Positions 21,001 to 31,914 of a stretch of 64,000 nt of DNA are shown one piece after another. A program made the position numbers and the translations under genes. Each line of letters begins with the position of its first letter. Position 1 is the first letter of the stretch. Source of the DNA: Guillardia theta CCMP2712 (lineage: Eukaryota > Cryptophyceae > Pyrenomonadales > Geminigeraceae); NCBI RefSeq assembly GCF_000315625.1, contig NW_005434665.1:1065770-1129769 (forward strand), read 5' to 3'. Under the pieces are notes generated by a model. The model saw only the letters and a list, made by a program, of their open reading frames with translations. It ran no database searches and had not been told where the DNA came from.

Positions 21001-24000
21001 AACCTGGCGGATGCGGAGATGGGGGAGGCGGAGGACCTTGATGAGACGTTCTCCCCGAGGCAGCAGAGGAGGAGCGTCCCCTCCAAGCAGACGGTCCATC
21101 TCAACGTGTACGGGGTTGGGACGGTAGGAGCCGTGACGTTCGAGCCAGAGACGGTTGACTTCGGGACGCTGGTGGTGGGGACGCAGGTGTCGCGGGTGAT
21201 CAAGTTGGTCAACCACTCGGACTGTACCATGTACCACAATATCACCTCGAGCATGGAGAAGAACTTGGAGTACAAGGACGGCAAAGGCTTTATCTCTGCC
21301 TTCTCCACCAAGAGAGTCACTATCTGCTTCACCCCCAGTGAGAGGAAGTACTACAACGTCACCATCACCTGCCGGCTCTCCACCAGCTCCGAGTCGCTCG
21401 TCACTGGCGACCATGGGCCGAACCGAACGGGAATACAGCTCCTCCAGGTCCCCTGACCCCCTGATCCTGCCCCTGTCTCTCCTCCTTCCCCTCCTCCTTC
21501 CCTCCACCTTCCTTCCAATGTCCTTCCTCCTTCCCCTTCTCCTCTGCTCCTTCCCCTGCCCCTGTCTGTCCTCCGTACTGCTGCCCACCCACCATCCCCA
21601 GTGCCTTCCCATGTCTTCTGACACTTGATGTCCACCAGGCGCTGGAGTTTGAGGATGCGCCTCAGTGTCAGGTGCTAGGCAACGCAGTGTATCCCGTCCT
21701 CTCGATCGTGGACGCGAGGGCGGCAGGGAGCGTGTTCAACCCGATCTCCTCCTCCCGGGTGTGGAGGGAGTTCAGCCTGATGAAGATGAACAAGGAGCTG
21801 TCGTCGGATCTCAACAGGAAGGAGGTCAAGTGGAACAAGGCTGAGATCGATGAGACCGATCCGACCAAAGTGTTGCAAGTGATGGAAATGAGGTTTGAGG
21901 TCAAAGAGCAGGGCTACCCCCCCAGCATGAACATCCTCCGACTCAAGAACACTGGCGTGCTCGCCCTCGACTTCCTCCTCAAGTTCCCCAAGGATGATGA
22001 AGATGAGCCTGAGAACTGGGTGGACAAAGATCTACAGGTCTGCTCCTTTTCCACCCCCCCTCTCTCCCCACCCCCTTCTTTCTCCCTCCTTCCCTCCTTC
22101 CCACCTCCCCACCTCCCCCTTTTCTCCCCCAACTCCACCCCCCTTGATCTTGATCTCCCCCACATTTCCTTTCTGTACTCCGGCCACATCCTCTGTCAGT
22201 CTTTCCTTCTGTCCTCCTCTTCCTCCCTCTCTTCTCCCTCCCCTCCTCCTTCCTCAACACAACATCGCATTGAAGTGATCGCTACAGGGCGAGGAGGAGC
22301 TGACTCTCAACATGATCCTTGAGAACAAGCTCTTCCTCTGCGAGCCTCGCAGGGGACACTTGGAGGTGGGAGAGGAAGTAGATCTCATCCTCTCCTACAA
22401 GCACCTCATGGCCACTAAGGAGTTCCGCCTCCCAGTCGTGCTCAACATCTGCGAGCTGCCTGCAGCAGGAGGCGTTCTCAACACAGGAAAGCAGATCGTT
22501 CTCTCCCTCATTGGTCAGACTCTGGCCATCGCCGAAGCTTACCTGCACCTCCCTGCTCCCGATGCTCAGCACTACAAGCACCTCGAGTGGGGCTTCGAGA
22601 AGACCCCCATAGGGCTGATTTCTCCTCCCATCCAGTACTACAAGCTCGAGAACCTTGGACAGGTGAGGTTGGGGGTTGAGAGAAGGAGAGCTGAATGGGG
22701 TCAGGAGGGAGTTGAGGGAGGGTTGTAAGTAGAAGGGAGGGGAGTAGGTGGAGAAGTTGAGGAGAAGGCAAAGACCGAGGTGGAACAGTGCAGGCAGGCA
22801 CGAGGGGGAGGAGGAGGAGGAGGAGGAGGAGGAGGAGGAGGAGGAGGAGGAGGAGGAGGAGGAGGAGTGGTGGTGGTGGTTGCTGAGAGGAAGGGTTGAA
22901 GGTACCGCTGGACTATCACGTGGACATGAGCGAGGTGGAGAAACTGAACGCGGAGAACTTTGGCTTCGACGTGGTCACTTGTCTCGACAACACCGACTGG
23001 CACCTCGAACCCGGCGAGAGCGTCACCATGCGTTGGGTCTTCAACCCCCTTGAGGCGAAGGTAAAGGAGTAAGGAGGAGGAGGAGGAGGAGGAAGGGGTG
23101 GGGGGGGGGTGGAGGGTAACTGAGCAGAGGAGGATGGTGGAAGAGGAGGATGTTTCAAGAAGGAGGATGAGGAGGAGTGAGATTGAAGAGAGCGAGTTTC
23201 AAGGACATTTTGGTGTTTAGGAGGAGGCAAAGAGTAGCGTGTTGACTTGTTCCTGCAGATGTACACGTGGCAGCTTCCTATCTCAGTTTACAGCGGGGAG
23301 AGTGGGGGGGAAACGCACGTCGTCAAGTTTTACGCTGAGGGATGCCAGCCCAGCGTGCACAGCAACCCTGAGACAACCGTATGGCAGATGCCGTCGTCTC
23401 AGGTCCCCTGCTCCCCTCCCCTCCCCTTTCCTCTTTTCTCCTCTCCACTCGTCTTGCTCATCTGCTGTCCTTGCTGCTCCTGTTCTCCTCTCCTCTCCTC
23501 CCCTCTCTCATCTGCTCCACAGATCATGCCGACGCCCAACCAGCTGGTCTTGATGACGGCGGAGAGATTCTGCATGGGCAACATCCCGCTCGGCGCGACG
23601 ATCCACCGGATGATCATCCTGACCAACTTCAGTCACGAGCAGGTCATGATATTCAACTTCGACCTGGACGGGGAGCTTGCGAAGCAGATGGTAGTCCTGC
23701 ATCCCCAGAGCGGCGAGATTGACCCGCTCTCGCACGTTGTTGTCAAGATGACCGTGCGCTGTATGACCTCCAGCATCCTTGACTTCGATGTGCCTTGCAT
23801 GGTGAGCATGATACTGTAGACGCAATTGTTCCTCCTCCTCTTCCTGCTCCTACTCCTCCACCACCTTGTCCTCCTGTCCTTCCCCACCACCACCACCACC
23901 ACCACCTCGTCCTCCTCGCCTCCGTGTTGCTCGTCACTTCCTCGCACTGATTTGCTACCCGGTGCAGGTGGCACCGAAGCAAGAGCCTGAGGAGGAGAAC

Positions 24001-25695
24001 GAGGACCTAGCAGACGACAACGAAGACGCTGCACCGCCTCCTACTAGCGGGACTGGCCGGCCATCGACAGGCATCGCGCAGTCAGTATCAGGAGGGTCAG
24101 TCGCTGGGACAGCGAAGAGCGCGAGGAGGAGGAAGAGAACGTCAGTGATAGAGCTTCCTCCTCCCATGCGCAGCTCCGTGAGGCAGAGACACGGGGGCAC
24201 GCGGGGCTTCGTGAGCTTCCAGGAGAGGAATGACGGGAAAGACAGCGGCAACCGAACGCAGGTAGGGAGGACGAGGGATCAGGAAGGGGAGGATGGGAGA
24301 GGAGGAGAGAAGGATGGGGAAGGGAGAGGGGAAGGGAAGGACGGGGGAGGGGGACGGGGAGGGAGGAGGCGACCTTTCCCCTTGTAACTGTGCTCGCTTG
24401 CAAGCAGTCCTTCATGGACGACGCGGCGAGCGTGAAGAGCGGGTCGAGCAGAATCAGCGCGGCTACCGCCCAAACCTCCGTGTCCATGGCGAGCGCTCTC
24501 TCCTCAGTGAGCAGGCAGACGGGGATCGGGTCGCACATGGATCAGGTGAGACGATCGGGTGAGTTGCTGAGCGGCTGACGAGAGGAGCAGGAGGACGACG
24601 ACGAGAGCTCCGAGCAGTATCTCTTCCTCTCCCTTCAAGCTCACGTCCGACCCCCAGAGCAACATCGTTCCCTGCATGAAAACAACCACGTGAGTGTGCT
24701 TTGCTCTGCCCCCCCCCCCCTCCCCTTCCCCTTCCCCTGTCTCCGATCTCACTCCTGTGCAGTTCTTCTGGTTCCCCAAGTCTAGTTTCTCCTCCCCGGA
24801 CGGTATCTCCCCCAACCTGCGTCTCCCCACCACCGCCTCTAGTGCGACCAGCGACCGCCGCAGCCCCTCGCTTGCTAGCGGCAACGATCAGAGTCCTGCT
24901 AGCACAGCCACGGGCACCCGAGGAAACAGCGCTGCTGGCTCGCGCCCCTCCACCAGGGACGCCAGCCAGGTGAGAGGAGGAGTGTGGAGGAGCACTTGAA
25001 CTGACAGGGCAACAGCAAGCGCAGCTGCGCGCCAAGGTCACGGAGGGGATTCTGGAGCAGTTGCTCAACGACATCATCAACGACGACCAGGTGCCTGAGG
25101 TCTGTGCTCTAGAGCCCCTGCTGACCTCCGAGCAGATCCTCAACTCCTTCACCCAGCTGGAGGAGGCGCCGGTCCCGTGCTTTGTGCAGGTAAGAAACCA
25201 GTGGGAGAGTCTGGAGCGCTGAAGGGAAAGCGGCAGGTTGCCAAGAGGCCTCCTGCGATCTTCCAGTGCGAGGAAGCGTCGAGGTGAGACCTCCTCGTCA
25301 AGCTCTTGTAGCTGACTGCAGATGGAAGCAGAGGGGAGGCAGAGGCGGTCGCGGATGCCGCTGAGGTTCGTTCATCTCTGCCTGTGCTCGTTCGTGACAT
25401 GCTGTCTGGCTCAGAAGGCTCACGAGGGAAGGAAGCGACGGGTTTACGCGGGCATCGACGTCCCCGGGCATAGCGCAGAGGTAATAGCGTGCTAATTTCA
25501 GAGGAATAGTGCTGACCTACTTGCTCCCAGGTACCGTTGGAGTTGACGGAGGAAGAAGAGGAGGAGCTACAGAGGGACACAAGGAGGAGGACGGCCATGA
25601 GCATGCCGGAGTTTGAGAACCTGGCAGCCTTTGTGCTGAACGCGTGTATCTTTAACTTTTTGGAGGAGCTGACCTATGGAGAGGAACAATTATGA
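18063..25695 (+). CDS. CFAP65: Cilia- and flagella-associated protein 65 (ASH/MSP-repeat protein)
   Basis: CFAP65 is a large axonemal protein of the central apparatus needed for flagellar motility and sperm tails. ATG 18063 is preceded by an in-frame TTG only. The protein is built of ASH/MSP-like beta-sandwich repeats: for example LTIKNVSTQVIKFKYKLP, LDFGFATVKEESTRTFVLRN, VNFGTVLTGRAVNE and, later, VDFGTLVVGTQVSRVIKLVN, each with the pattern of a 'fG.v..g......v.l.N' strand pair. Exons are separated by introns with pyrimidine-rich or (GGA)n contents at 21450-21640, 22040-22290, 22665-22900, 23060-23255, 23400-23520 and 23810-23965. The C-terminal quarter (23970-25000) is Ser/Thr/Gly-rich and low complexity, and the last exons contain LRAKVTEGILEQLLNDIIND and end at TGA 25693-25695. 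CFAP65 is the best match; another large ASH protein is less likely. Confidence 0.82.
22808..22866 (+). repeat. (GGA)n microsatellite in a CFAP65 intron
   Basis: About 19 uninterrupted GGA units on the coding strand inside the intron that precedes the exon starting near 22900. It is one of several long purine runs on the sense strand of introns in this window. Confidence 0.9.
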
Positions 25696-25827
25696 AGTAC
25701 AAGGTCTCTTCACTTCACGTGCAGCTGCTGCTGGGTGTCGTTAAGGTCGGGGTCGAAGACGAAGTACGGTTTCTTCCCCCGGAACCTGATGAACAAGTCA
25801 GAGCTCCCATGCTGATCGCCAACAGAC

Positions 25828-26788
25828 TCACTCTGCCCTCAGTCGCTCAAACTCTTGCATGTCGAACTTAAGCACATGCCGACGTGGCTCTTGATTCTCA
25901 GACGCCGCGCTGTGTTGATCGACCTTCTTTGCAATGATGTGACCTTGCGCCGGATCCTTTTCGAGGGCTAGAATGTTTTGATTCACCAGGGCTGAGCAGT
26001 CGAAGAGATTTTCAATTGTCTCCCCGAATGAGTCAGGGTTGAAGAAAAGTTCAGCAAATCTCATTGTGAAATCCCGACTCCACGACTCAATCTTGCTCCT
26101 GATTTGTCGCTGTCTCTTTTCACTGTTTCGTTTGTCGCTGTTTGCATCTGAGCCTGTCAAAGGAGTGGTCTCCTCCACCTTCACAAGACGTCAACAATCG
26201 TCGGACGAAGGGTCCCAGTCTCTTACCTGTCGCCTCTTCTGCCTCACAGCTTGCTTTCTCACTTTGGGTTGGATGTCCTTGCCAAGCGGGTGTGACATGA
26301 AGTGAATGCTAGGTGTATAGTCGCAGAAGGCAGCAGCATGTCGGTCCATCTTGCTCCAGTCGATGTCCACGTCATCTTCTTGCGAGGGATTCAAAGAGCG
26401 AACGCTGTACATCTCCACTGTGTTGATTACAAACTGCTTGGTGCTAAAACGACCTCCCTCCGTGTCCGCATTCTTCGCGCGATCAACTCCACACTTGATC
26501 ATACGATTGAAGCATTCTGCTTCTTTCGACATCGCCACCGGATGTTGCACATCCGCAAGCTGCGCATTGCTCCTCTCTACAAAGTTGAGGAGGATTCTCC
26601 CTCCCTGTTCTTCTCTCGCATTCGTGATCACATGGCTGTTTGCTTTGAGGAGAGCGTTAGAATCTTACACCGGAATGTCAGGATGGAGGAGATTTACCTT
26701 TGATCTCCTCATCAAGTTCATCGTATTTGCGAAGCTGTTCTCGTACTGCATTCCTTGTCCTTAAGGCGCTGCGATGGCCGTCGCTCAT
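25828..26788 (-). CDS. NSE4: NSE4, kleisin subunit of the SMC5/6 complex
   Basis: Nse4 bridges the SMC5 and SMC6 heads in the DNA-repair SMC complex. Exon 1 (ATG 26786-26788) reads NAVREQLRKYDELDEEIK, the N-terminal kleisin helix. Exon 2 (about 26190-26670) contains AECFNRMIKCGVDRAKN and FVINTVEMYSV. The last exon has the conserved C-terminal block FAELFFNPDSFGETIENLFD followed by CSALVNQNILAL, which matches the winged-helix end of Nse4 (F..P.SF..T.EN.F..S.LV). Stop at 25828. About 280 residues, slightly short for the family. It lies tail to tail with CFAP65, 130 bp apart. Confidence 0.82.
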
Positions 26789-27219
26789 TCTGCATCCCGA
26801 GAATGTCAATGTCCTCGATCGATTGTGAGAATCCCGCTGAAATGTCTCGGAAACAAACTAGGGAGTTCGCATTCGCATTAACCAATCGATGGCTAACTTT
26901 CTATCAAGCTCAAATCGCAACACCCTTACATCTCAACATCTCGACCGAATGCACCCTTCGCAACATTGATGCTCTGCTGTTACCTAACCGAATGAATATC
27001 CAAAAACGATTCCATTCTTTAAATCTCATCCTATTTCCTTCAAGCTTTCTCTCTCCGCTTACAGTTTCATTCACTTATTCTCTTCCCTGTCTCCCTGCCC
27101 TTCCCTTTACCCCCCCGCCCCCCCGCCCCCCATCTTCTCTCTGTCTCTGTCTCTACATTCCCCCCCCCCCCTCCCCTCCCTCGAAGTTTCGTTGTTCCTA
27201 CATTTGCGCGGGAAGTTTG
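26789..27219. other. Divergent spacer, left part, no gene seen
   Basis: Mixed sequence upstream of NSE4, ending in a C-rich run (CCCCCCGCCCCCC) at 27110-27175. No coding sequence is supported. Confidence 0.45.
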
Positions 27220-27500
27220 GTTCCGCCACCCCTACCTCCCCCATGTCCCTTCTTGGCAGGGGTCTTGACCACCCTCCACATTTCTCAGACACCAGTTGGA
27301 CCCTACCCCGAATTTCCCACTTCAATATTGCTCATATACACCGGTATTATTACCTGGAAGACTACCCCACCTCAGATTCCCAAATTTCCTACCTCCAGCA
27401 GAGCACCTGGACCCCTCTAAATGTAATCCCGTTGTGTGAGTACCCCTTATTATGAGCTAAACATACCCACCCTATGAGCTTCAAAAACTACCCCATTTGC
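27220..27500 (-). promoter_or_regulatory. TACCCC-rich tract (G-rich on minus strand) in divergent spacer
   Basis: Repeated CTACCCC, GTACCCC, CCTACCTCC and ACCCACCC words over 280 bp between NSE4 and the zinc-knuckle gene. Same word set as the tracts at 12315 and 39768. Confidence 0.45.
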
Positions 27501-27556
27501 CCATGACCCTCTACATAAAAACATGCCGGAATGCCGGTGAAGCGGGCGGAGCCAAT

Positions 27557-28336
27557 ATGTCGTCGATGCGAGAGGAGAGGGTAAGGAGGAGGTGGATCGG
27601 AGAGAGGAAGTGTCGGAAAGAGGAAACAGAAATGGGAGGGAGCTGATGCAGAGCTACTGTGAATAGAACAATCAATGTGTGTAAGGAGGAAGGATTCAAA
27701 AGGCCATTACCAAGAGTTTCTGATTCTTGTTGGCCAGGCACATCGCAAAGAATTGCCCTTCGGCAACTACATGTGATCGATGTGGACGAGCAGGTCATGT
27801 AGCCAAGGATTGTATGAGGGGGAGGGGACTCTCATGCCATATCTGTGGAGGAACTCATTTTCAACGAGATTGTCCGAGGTCTTTCTTGATGCTCGTCGGA
27901 AGATGCTGAAGCAATTCACAGGAAAGATAACAAAAAGAGGAAATTAAACGATCCTGAGATGTTAGAGAAGAACAGAGAGATCACAGAGTTCAGAGAGGCA
28001 AGGAGAAGCTTTGTTTCAGAGGAGGAGGTCCCCCATGTCAGCACCCCCCTTGCATGGAGCTCGACCCTCGCCCCCTCTTCCTCCAAACATCTCAAGGCTC
28101 ATGTTGTCCCTGTCACTGTCGTCAGATTGAAAGCGGAGAGGAATGGGGATAGTGGAGAGAGAGCTCCAGACGATCATCACCCTAAAGGTACGTGGGGGGT
28201 TCTTTTTCCTTGTCATCCTTGCGACGGAGTCTACATCATCCTTGCCTGTTACCTCTGCCTTGCTGATAGCTCACTGTTTGCAGATGGAGGCAGCAGTCTG
28301 AGTCTAATAGCGAGCTACAGTTCTGATTCTGATTAG
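27557..28336 (+). CDS. Zinc-knuckle (CCHC) protein
   Basis: Zinc knuckles bind single-stranded RNA or DNA. The gene encodes HIAKNC, then CDRCGRAGHVAKDC (a full CX2CX4HX4C knuckle), then CHICGGTHFQRDC, a variant with only three residues between the second Cys and the His. An intron of 49 nt follows the last knuckle (ending TTCACAG), and the next exon is basic then acidic (KKRKLNDPEMLEKNREITEF). A Ser-rich tail with GGSSLSLIASYSSDSD ends at 28336. The 5' end is uncertain: ATG 27557 followed by an intron beginning GTAAGG at 27581 is my best reading, but the acceptor (27738 or 27751) decides whether a first partial knuckle is kept. Likely an RNA-binding nuclear protein; I cannot name the orthologue. 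Confidence 0.6.
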
Positions 28337-28401
28337 GGTTTGAATGATGGTTTATGTATGATAGTTTTATAGTAAATCAAGCCCTTTCCTGTGGAATATT
28401 C

Positions 28402-30600
28402 TCACTTTCTCCCTCGCTTCTCTCGTTTCAAAGGTTCCTTCTTTGGGACATAATCTTGATTCTCCTTGCTAATCCTGGCTGCTAGCTTTTCAATCTCCTT
28501 CTTGTCTTTCTGTGTAAGTTTCGACAACCCCAGCCGATTCTCGATGAGGACTTTCTGTACACCATCCTGCAGTCTGATCAGTCCAATGGGAAGCTCGGGA
28601 TGCAACCTACCTCGCACTGGTCCGACGTGTCCAGAATGAATTGATTCGCATCAAAGTTTATCTTCTTCAACTCGTCGATCATGTGATGGTAGGCGGGTAA
28701 GAAGTATTCGTTCATAGCTCCATCCCCTTCGTCGCTATCAGATATATCATCAAGGCTTCCTGCGCCCTTTGCCTTGCCTACGACATCCGGCTATCAATTC
28801 CATGCATGTGTCTCTGAGGCTTAATGAAACTTACGTGGTGACTTCCTCTTCTTGCCAATCTCAAGCATCCACTCAGCTGACTTCATCATGTCCACTCGAC
28901 GTTTCTGCATTTTCGATAGATTTTCTGGTGTATCGCTTTTTTCAAGTTGGAGTGTATCCACCACAGGCTGGGAGGAGGGATATTAGCGCATGAGACTGGT
29001 GATTTTTCGTAACTCACTTGATCTGTAGCCTTGCTTTCTTGTTGTTCCTTTTCCTCTTCCAACCTCATCTGCGCAGAGGCTTCTTCTCGTTTCTTCTTCT
29101 CTTGATGCTCCTTGAAGAACGCTTTTATCTGCAAGTATCTCAGTCTTGTACTTGATCAACAAAGAAACAAGAATTTCATACCATTTTGGGTATTTTTGCG
29201 TGAGCCTTAGGCTTTACAGAACTTGGGGTCGATCCATTCCCGTTCTTCGAAGTTGCACTTTTTGACCCTTTAGGATTTGACCTCTTGGGAGTTTTAGGAT
29301 TTGAGCTCTTGGGAGTTTTAGGATTTGAGCTCTTGGGAGTTTTAGGATTTGAGCTCTTGGGAGTTTTAGTGCTCTTCGTAGTAGAGTTCTTGGTGCTCTT
29401 CTGGGTCAAAGTTTTCGAACTCTTGGGACTCAAGCTCTTGGTATTCTTAGGGGAAGAGCGCCTCTCCGAAGAGCTCGTGACATCCTTGACAACCGGTGCA
29501 TTCGTGGGCGACATGCTCATAGCGGAGCTCTTGGCGTTCCTTGGCGTAGTGCCGTTAAGTTTACTGGCCTGGTGCGACTGATTGCAAAATTTAGGATGAC
29601 ACAGCGAATCATCAATACCCTTCTAAGATTCACCTGAACGTTTCTAAGAGTTCGTGGAGATGATCTGTGAATTTTGGCTTCACGTGACAAATATGTCATG
29701 AAAAGTCTCACCGCGAATCGACATCTGATTTCCTTTTCACATCGGCTTCCTGAGCATCTTTGTCCATTGAGCGATGATCTCCCTTCTTCTTACTTCCACT
29801 CTCATTTTGGAGAGATTCATCCATTCTCTTATCTTTCATTAAAAACATATGTGTGTCAAGGCATCGCAATATCAGAAAGAAATGGACAAGAGTATCTTTT
29901 CGGCAAATCACCTGGTTTCATTGGTGTTGTTTTGGCCCGCTTGCTGCCCGACTTCCCGTTTTGATTCGACACTTCCATGTTTTGATCGGATTTCCTCTTT
30001 CCCTTGCTATCTGATGGTGTTTGCAGATCGGACCGGTCTCTAGACAATTCATGCTTCCCTGTCTGCTTGCTCGCAGACTGTTCTTTTGTCATCTTTCCAG
30101 GTTGCGTCTTCTTTGCAGGAGTCTTCTTTGCAGGGGTCTTTGTGGTAGGTGTGTTCTTCGCTGGAGGAGTAGGCTGACTTGCTGCCTTCGCTGAGAACTC
30201 CTTTGCTTTCTTTGCGGGGGGTTCTATTGCCAATTCCTTGTTTTGACCTGCGTGCGGGTCAAACTGAGTGGCTGGGATGTGGCCAGGACAAACGAAGTTA
30301 AGATGTGACAGAGAAGAGAAGAAACAAAAAGAGACACGAGGCTTGAAATCATTGCAACGACTTCACACCTTGATTCTCGTTTTTGCGCTTCCTGCCCGCT
30401 CCTTCAACGGGCGACCCGGCCGATTGTTTCCCCTTTCCCCCAGGGCTCTTCGAACCAGCATTCTTCTTCGCTGACTTGACTGCATCTTGGCCTTGTTCCT
30501 GCTCATCTCTCTCAACAGAGCTGACGACATCAGCATCTGACTCTCTCCTCTTCTTCTGGAACGGCCTCCTCCCCGTCGACGGGTCGAACTGTCCCGCCAT
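28402..30600 (-). CDS. Lys/Pro/Ser-rich nuclear protein, H1-tail-like
   Basis: ATG 30598-30600 (MAGQFDPSTGRRPFQKKRR), stop at 28402, several short introns. The first 60% is basic and disordered: KKTPAKKTPAKKTQPGK-like runs (about 30100-30170), then eight-residue repeats PKTPKSSN encoded at 29281-29370. This composition is like histone H1 tails. The C-terminal part is different and looks structured: KRRVDMMKSAEWMLEIGKKR, then DDISDSDEGDG, then YHHMIDELKKINFDANQFIL and a final Lys-rich helix (LTQKDKKEIEKLAARISKE). I do not recognise the C-terminal domain. A chromatin or nucleolar protein is likely from composition only. Confidence 0.6.
29281..29370 (-). repeat. 24-bp coding tandem repeat
   Basis: Nearly identical 24-bp units (TTGGGAGTTTTAGGATTTGA plus GCTC on the plus strand) repeated between three and four times, encoding PKTPKSSN on the minus strand. 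The near-identity at DNA level points to recent expansion. Confidence 0.9.
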
Positions 30601-30619
30601 GCCGCACCGCTTTTTTCCC

Positions 30620-30960
30620 GCCTTCGTTAGTCCTTGACCCGTTGACCGTCCTGGGCCTGTTGACCAGCAGTACAGTGCCACCGTGTGATCATTGATCGGA
30701 TCCGGCGGGCCCGGCCGCCCGGCCCGGCCGCCGCACCGTTCTTCATGGCCTGCACCCGGGCCCATGACTCAGTGATCGGACTTAACTTTGAGTAAAGATC
30801 GGACGGCGGCTGCGGCTACTGCCGGGGCATCAGCTACGGTTCCTTGAAGTCAAGATGACAGGCCCTGAGGGCCGGGGAGGCTCGTAGCACCACTCTGAGG
30901 AGGAGCCGGGAGGCTGCGGCGGGCGCCACGAACTTGAAGTTCGATCCGATCATCCCGGCC
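30620..30960. other. CpG-rich block at the 5' side of the Lys-rich gene
   Basis: GC-rich sequence with GGGCCCGG and GGCCG words and the 13-mer ACTTAACTTTGAG at about 30780, which recurs at 32462. No coding sequence is seen. It overlaps the likely promoter of the minus-strand gene starting at 30600. Confidence 0.5.
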
Positions 30961-31339
30961 CTTTCCTATCGTGACATGCAGCTGGACTGGCTAATTGAAA
31001 GCCTACTCAAGTTATTCAGTTTCGAACCCAAGACATCATCGTACGCGGATCAACTAAGTTTGATACGGTATCTCGGTCTGCTGTTCAATGATTGTTTTCT
31101 TTTATGCATTAGCAGTATCATGTTAGTCCCAGCAGCGCTTGGTGACTTCAAGTACGGAACTTCCGAAAAACAAACCTTCCTATGGAGTTAATTTGCACGT
31201 GCAATACATCTTTATGTGATTTCACGTCTTCTTCCCCTCCTTCCTAGTCTTTCTCCTCCTTCTCTTACAAAGGCTGAAATCATGTTTTGAATGTCTTGTT
31301 TATACAGAAACGCATTGCCCTCCCAACCTACTCTTTTAT

Positions 31340-31678
31340 CTATTTTCCCCACCAGGGATCGCTCCCAACACTGTATCGCTTCCTCTGTTTCTCAGAACTG
31401 CACGTAAATATTCCCAGATTGATCGGGCAACCCTTTTCAACTTTCTTTTCTGTACCGTAAGAGCCTCCCAGCACAAAAGATTGGTTATACTTGGTCTGCC
31501 CCTTGCACCATTGCGGCAGGGTGTGCACATATGGCTCGAGCTCGGCGGGGTCTTCAAAGATAACAGGCTGCTGAGAAGGAATGAGAAAAGTAGAGAGAGA
31601 GCGAGAAGTCGAATTTCTTGTCGCACAAAGCACTATTCGTATAACCGGATGACATATGCTGGTATGACGTGCTGCCAT
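31340..31678 (-). CDS. Hypothetical small protein, possible mitochondrial presequence
   Basis: Open frame of 112 codons from ATG 31676-31678. The first 30 residues are Arg/Ser-rich without acids; the middle (VIFEDPAELEPYVHTLPQWC and NQSFVLGGSYGTEKK) looks like real protein. A possible intron ends CTTCTCAGCAG near 31570, which would remove part of the N-terminal region. No family is recognised, and the gene could be a pseudogene or a chance frame. Confidence 0.35.
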   Translation of the reverse strand: MAARHTSICHPVIRIVLCATRNSTSRSLSTFLIPSQQPVIFEDPAELEPYVHTLPQWCKGQTKYNQSFVLGGSYGTEKKVEKGCPINLGIFTCSSEKQRKRYSVGSDPWWGK

Positions 31679-31914
31679 ATCTGAAGAAGTTTTGTCCAGA
31701 ATTGGAAAATATCAGGATAGAATTCGAAATGTTTGATAACAGTCGTACAATCACAGAGAACGAAGGAGAGGTAGATAGGTAGATAGGGAGGGAGACAGGT
31801 GTGAAGAAGGGAGGGGGCTGAGCGTGTGTTGTAAGTGTAGGAGGAGGGGGATGCAGGATTGGTTCGCTGATGTAGGTTAGGGGAGGATGGGTTCAATGAC
31901 CATTTCTTTTTATC

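Noticed and set aside
20329-21624. 431-codon minus-strand frame inside CFAP65
   Set aside because: Arg/Asp/His-rich shadow of the CFAP65 coding exon, which has clear family motifs on the plus strand.
30934-31191. 85-codon plus-strand frame
   Set aside because: Starts in the CpG block, no recognisable protein pattern, no splice partner found.
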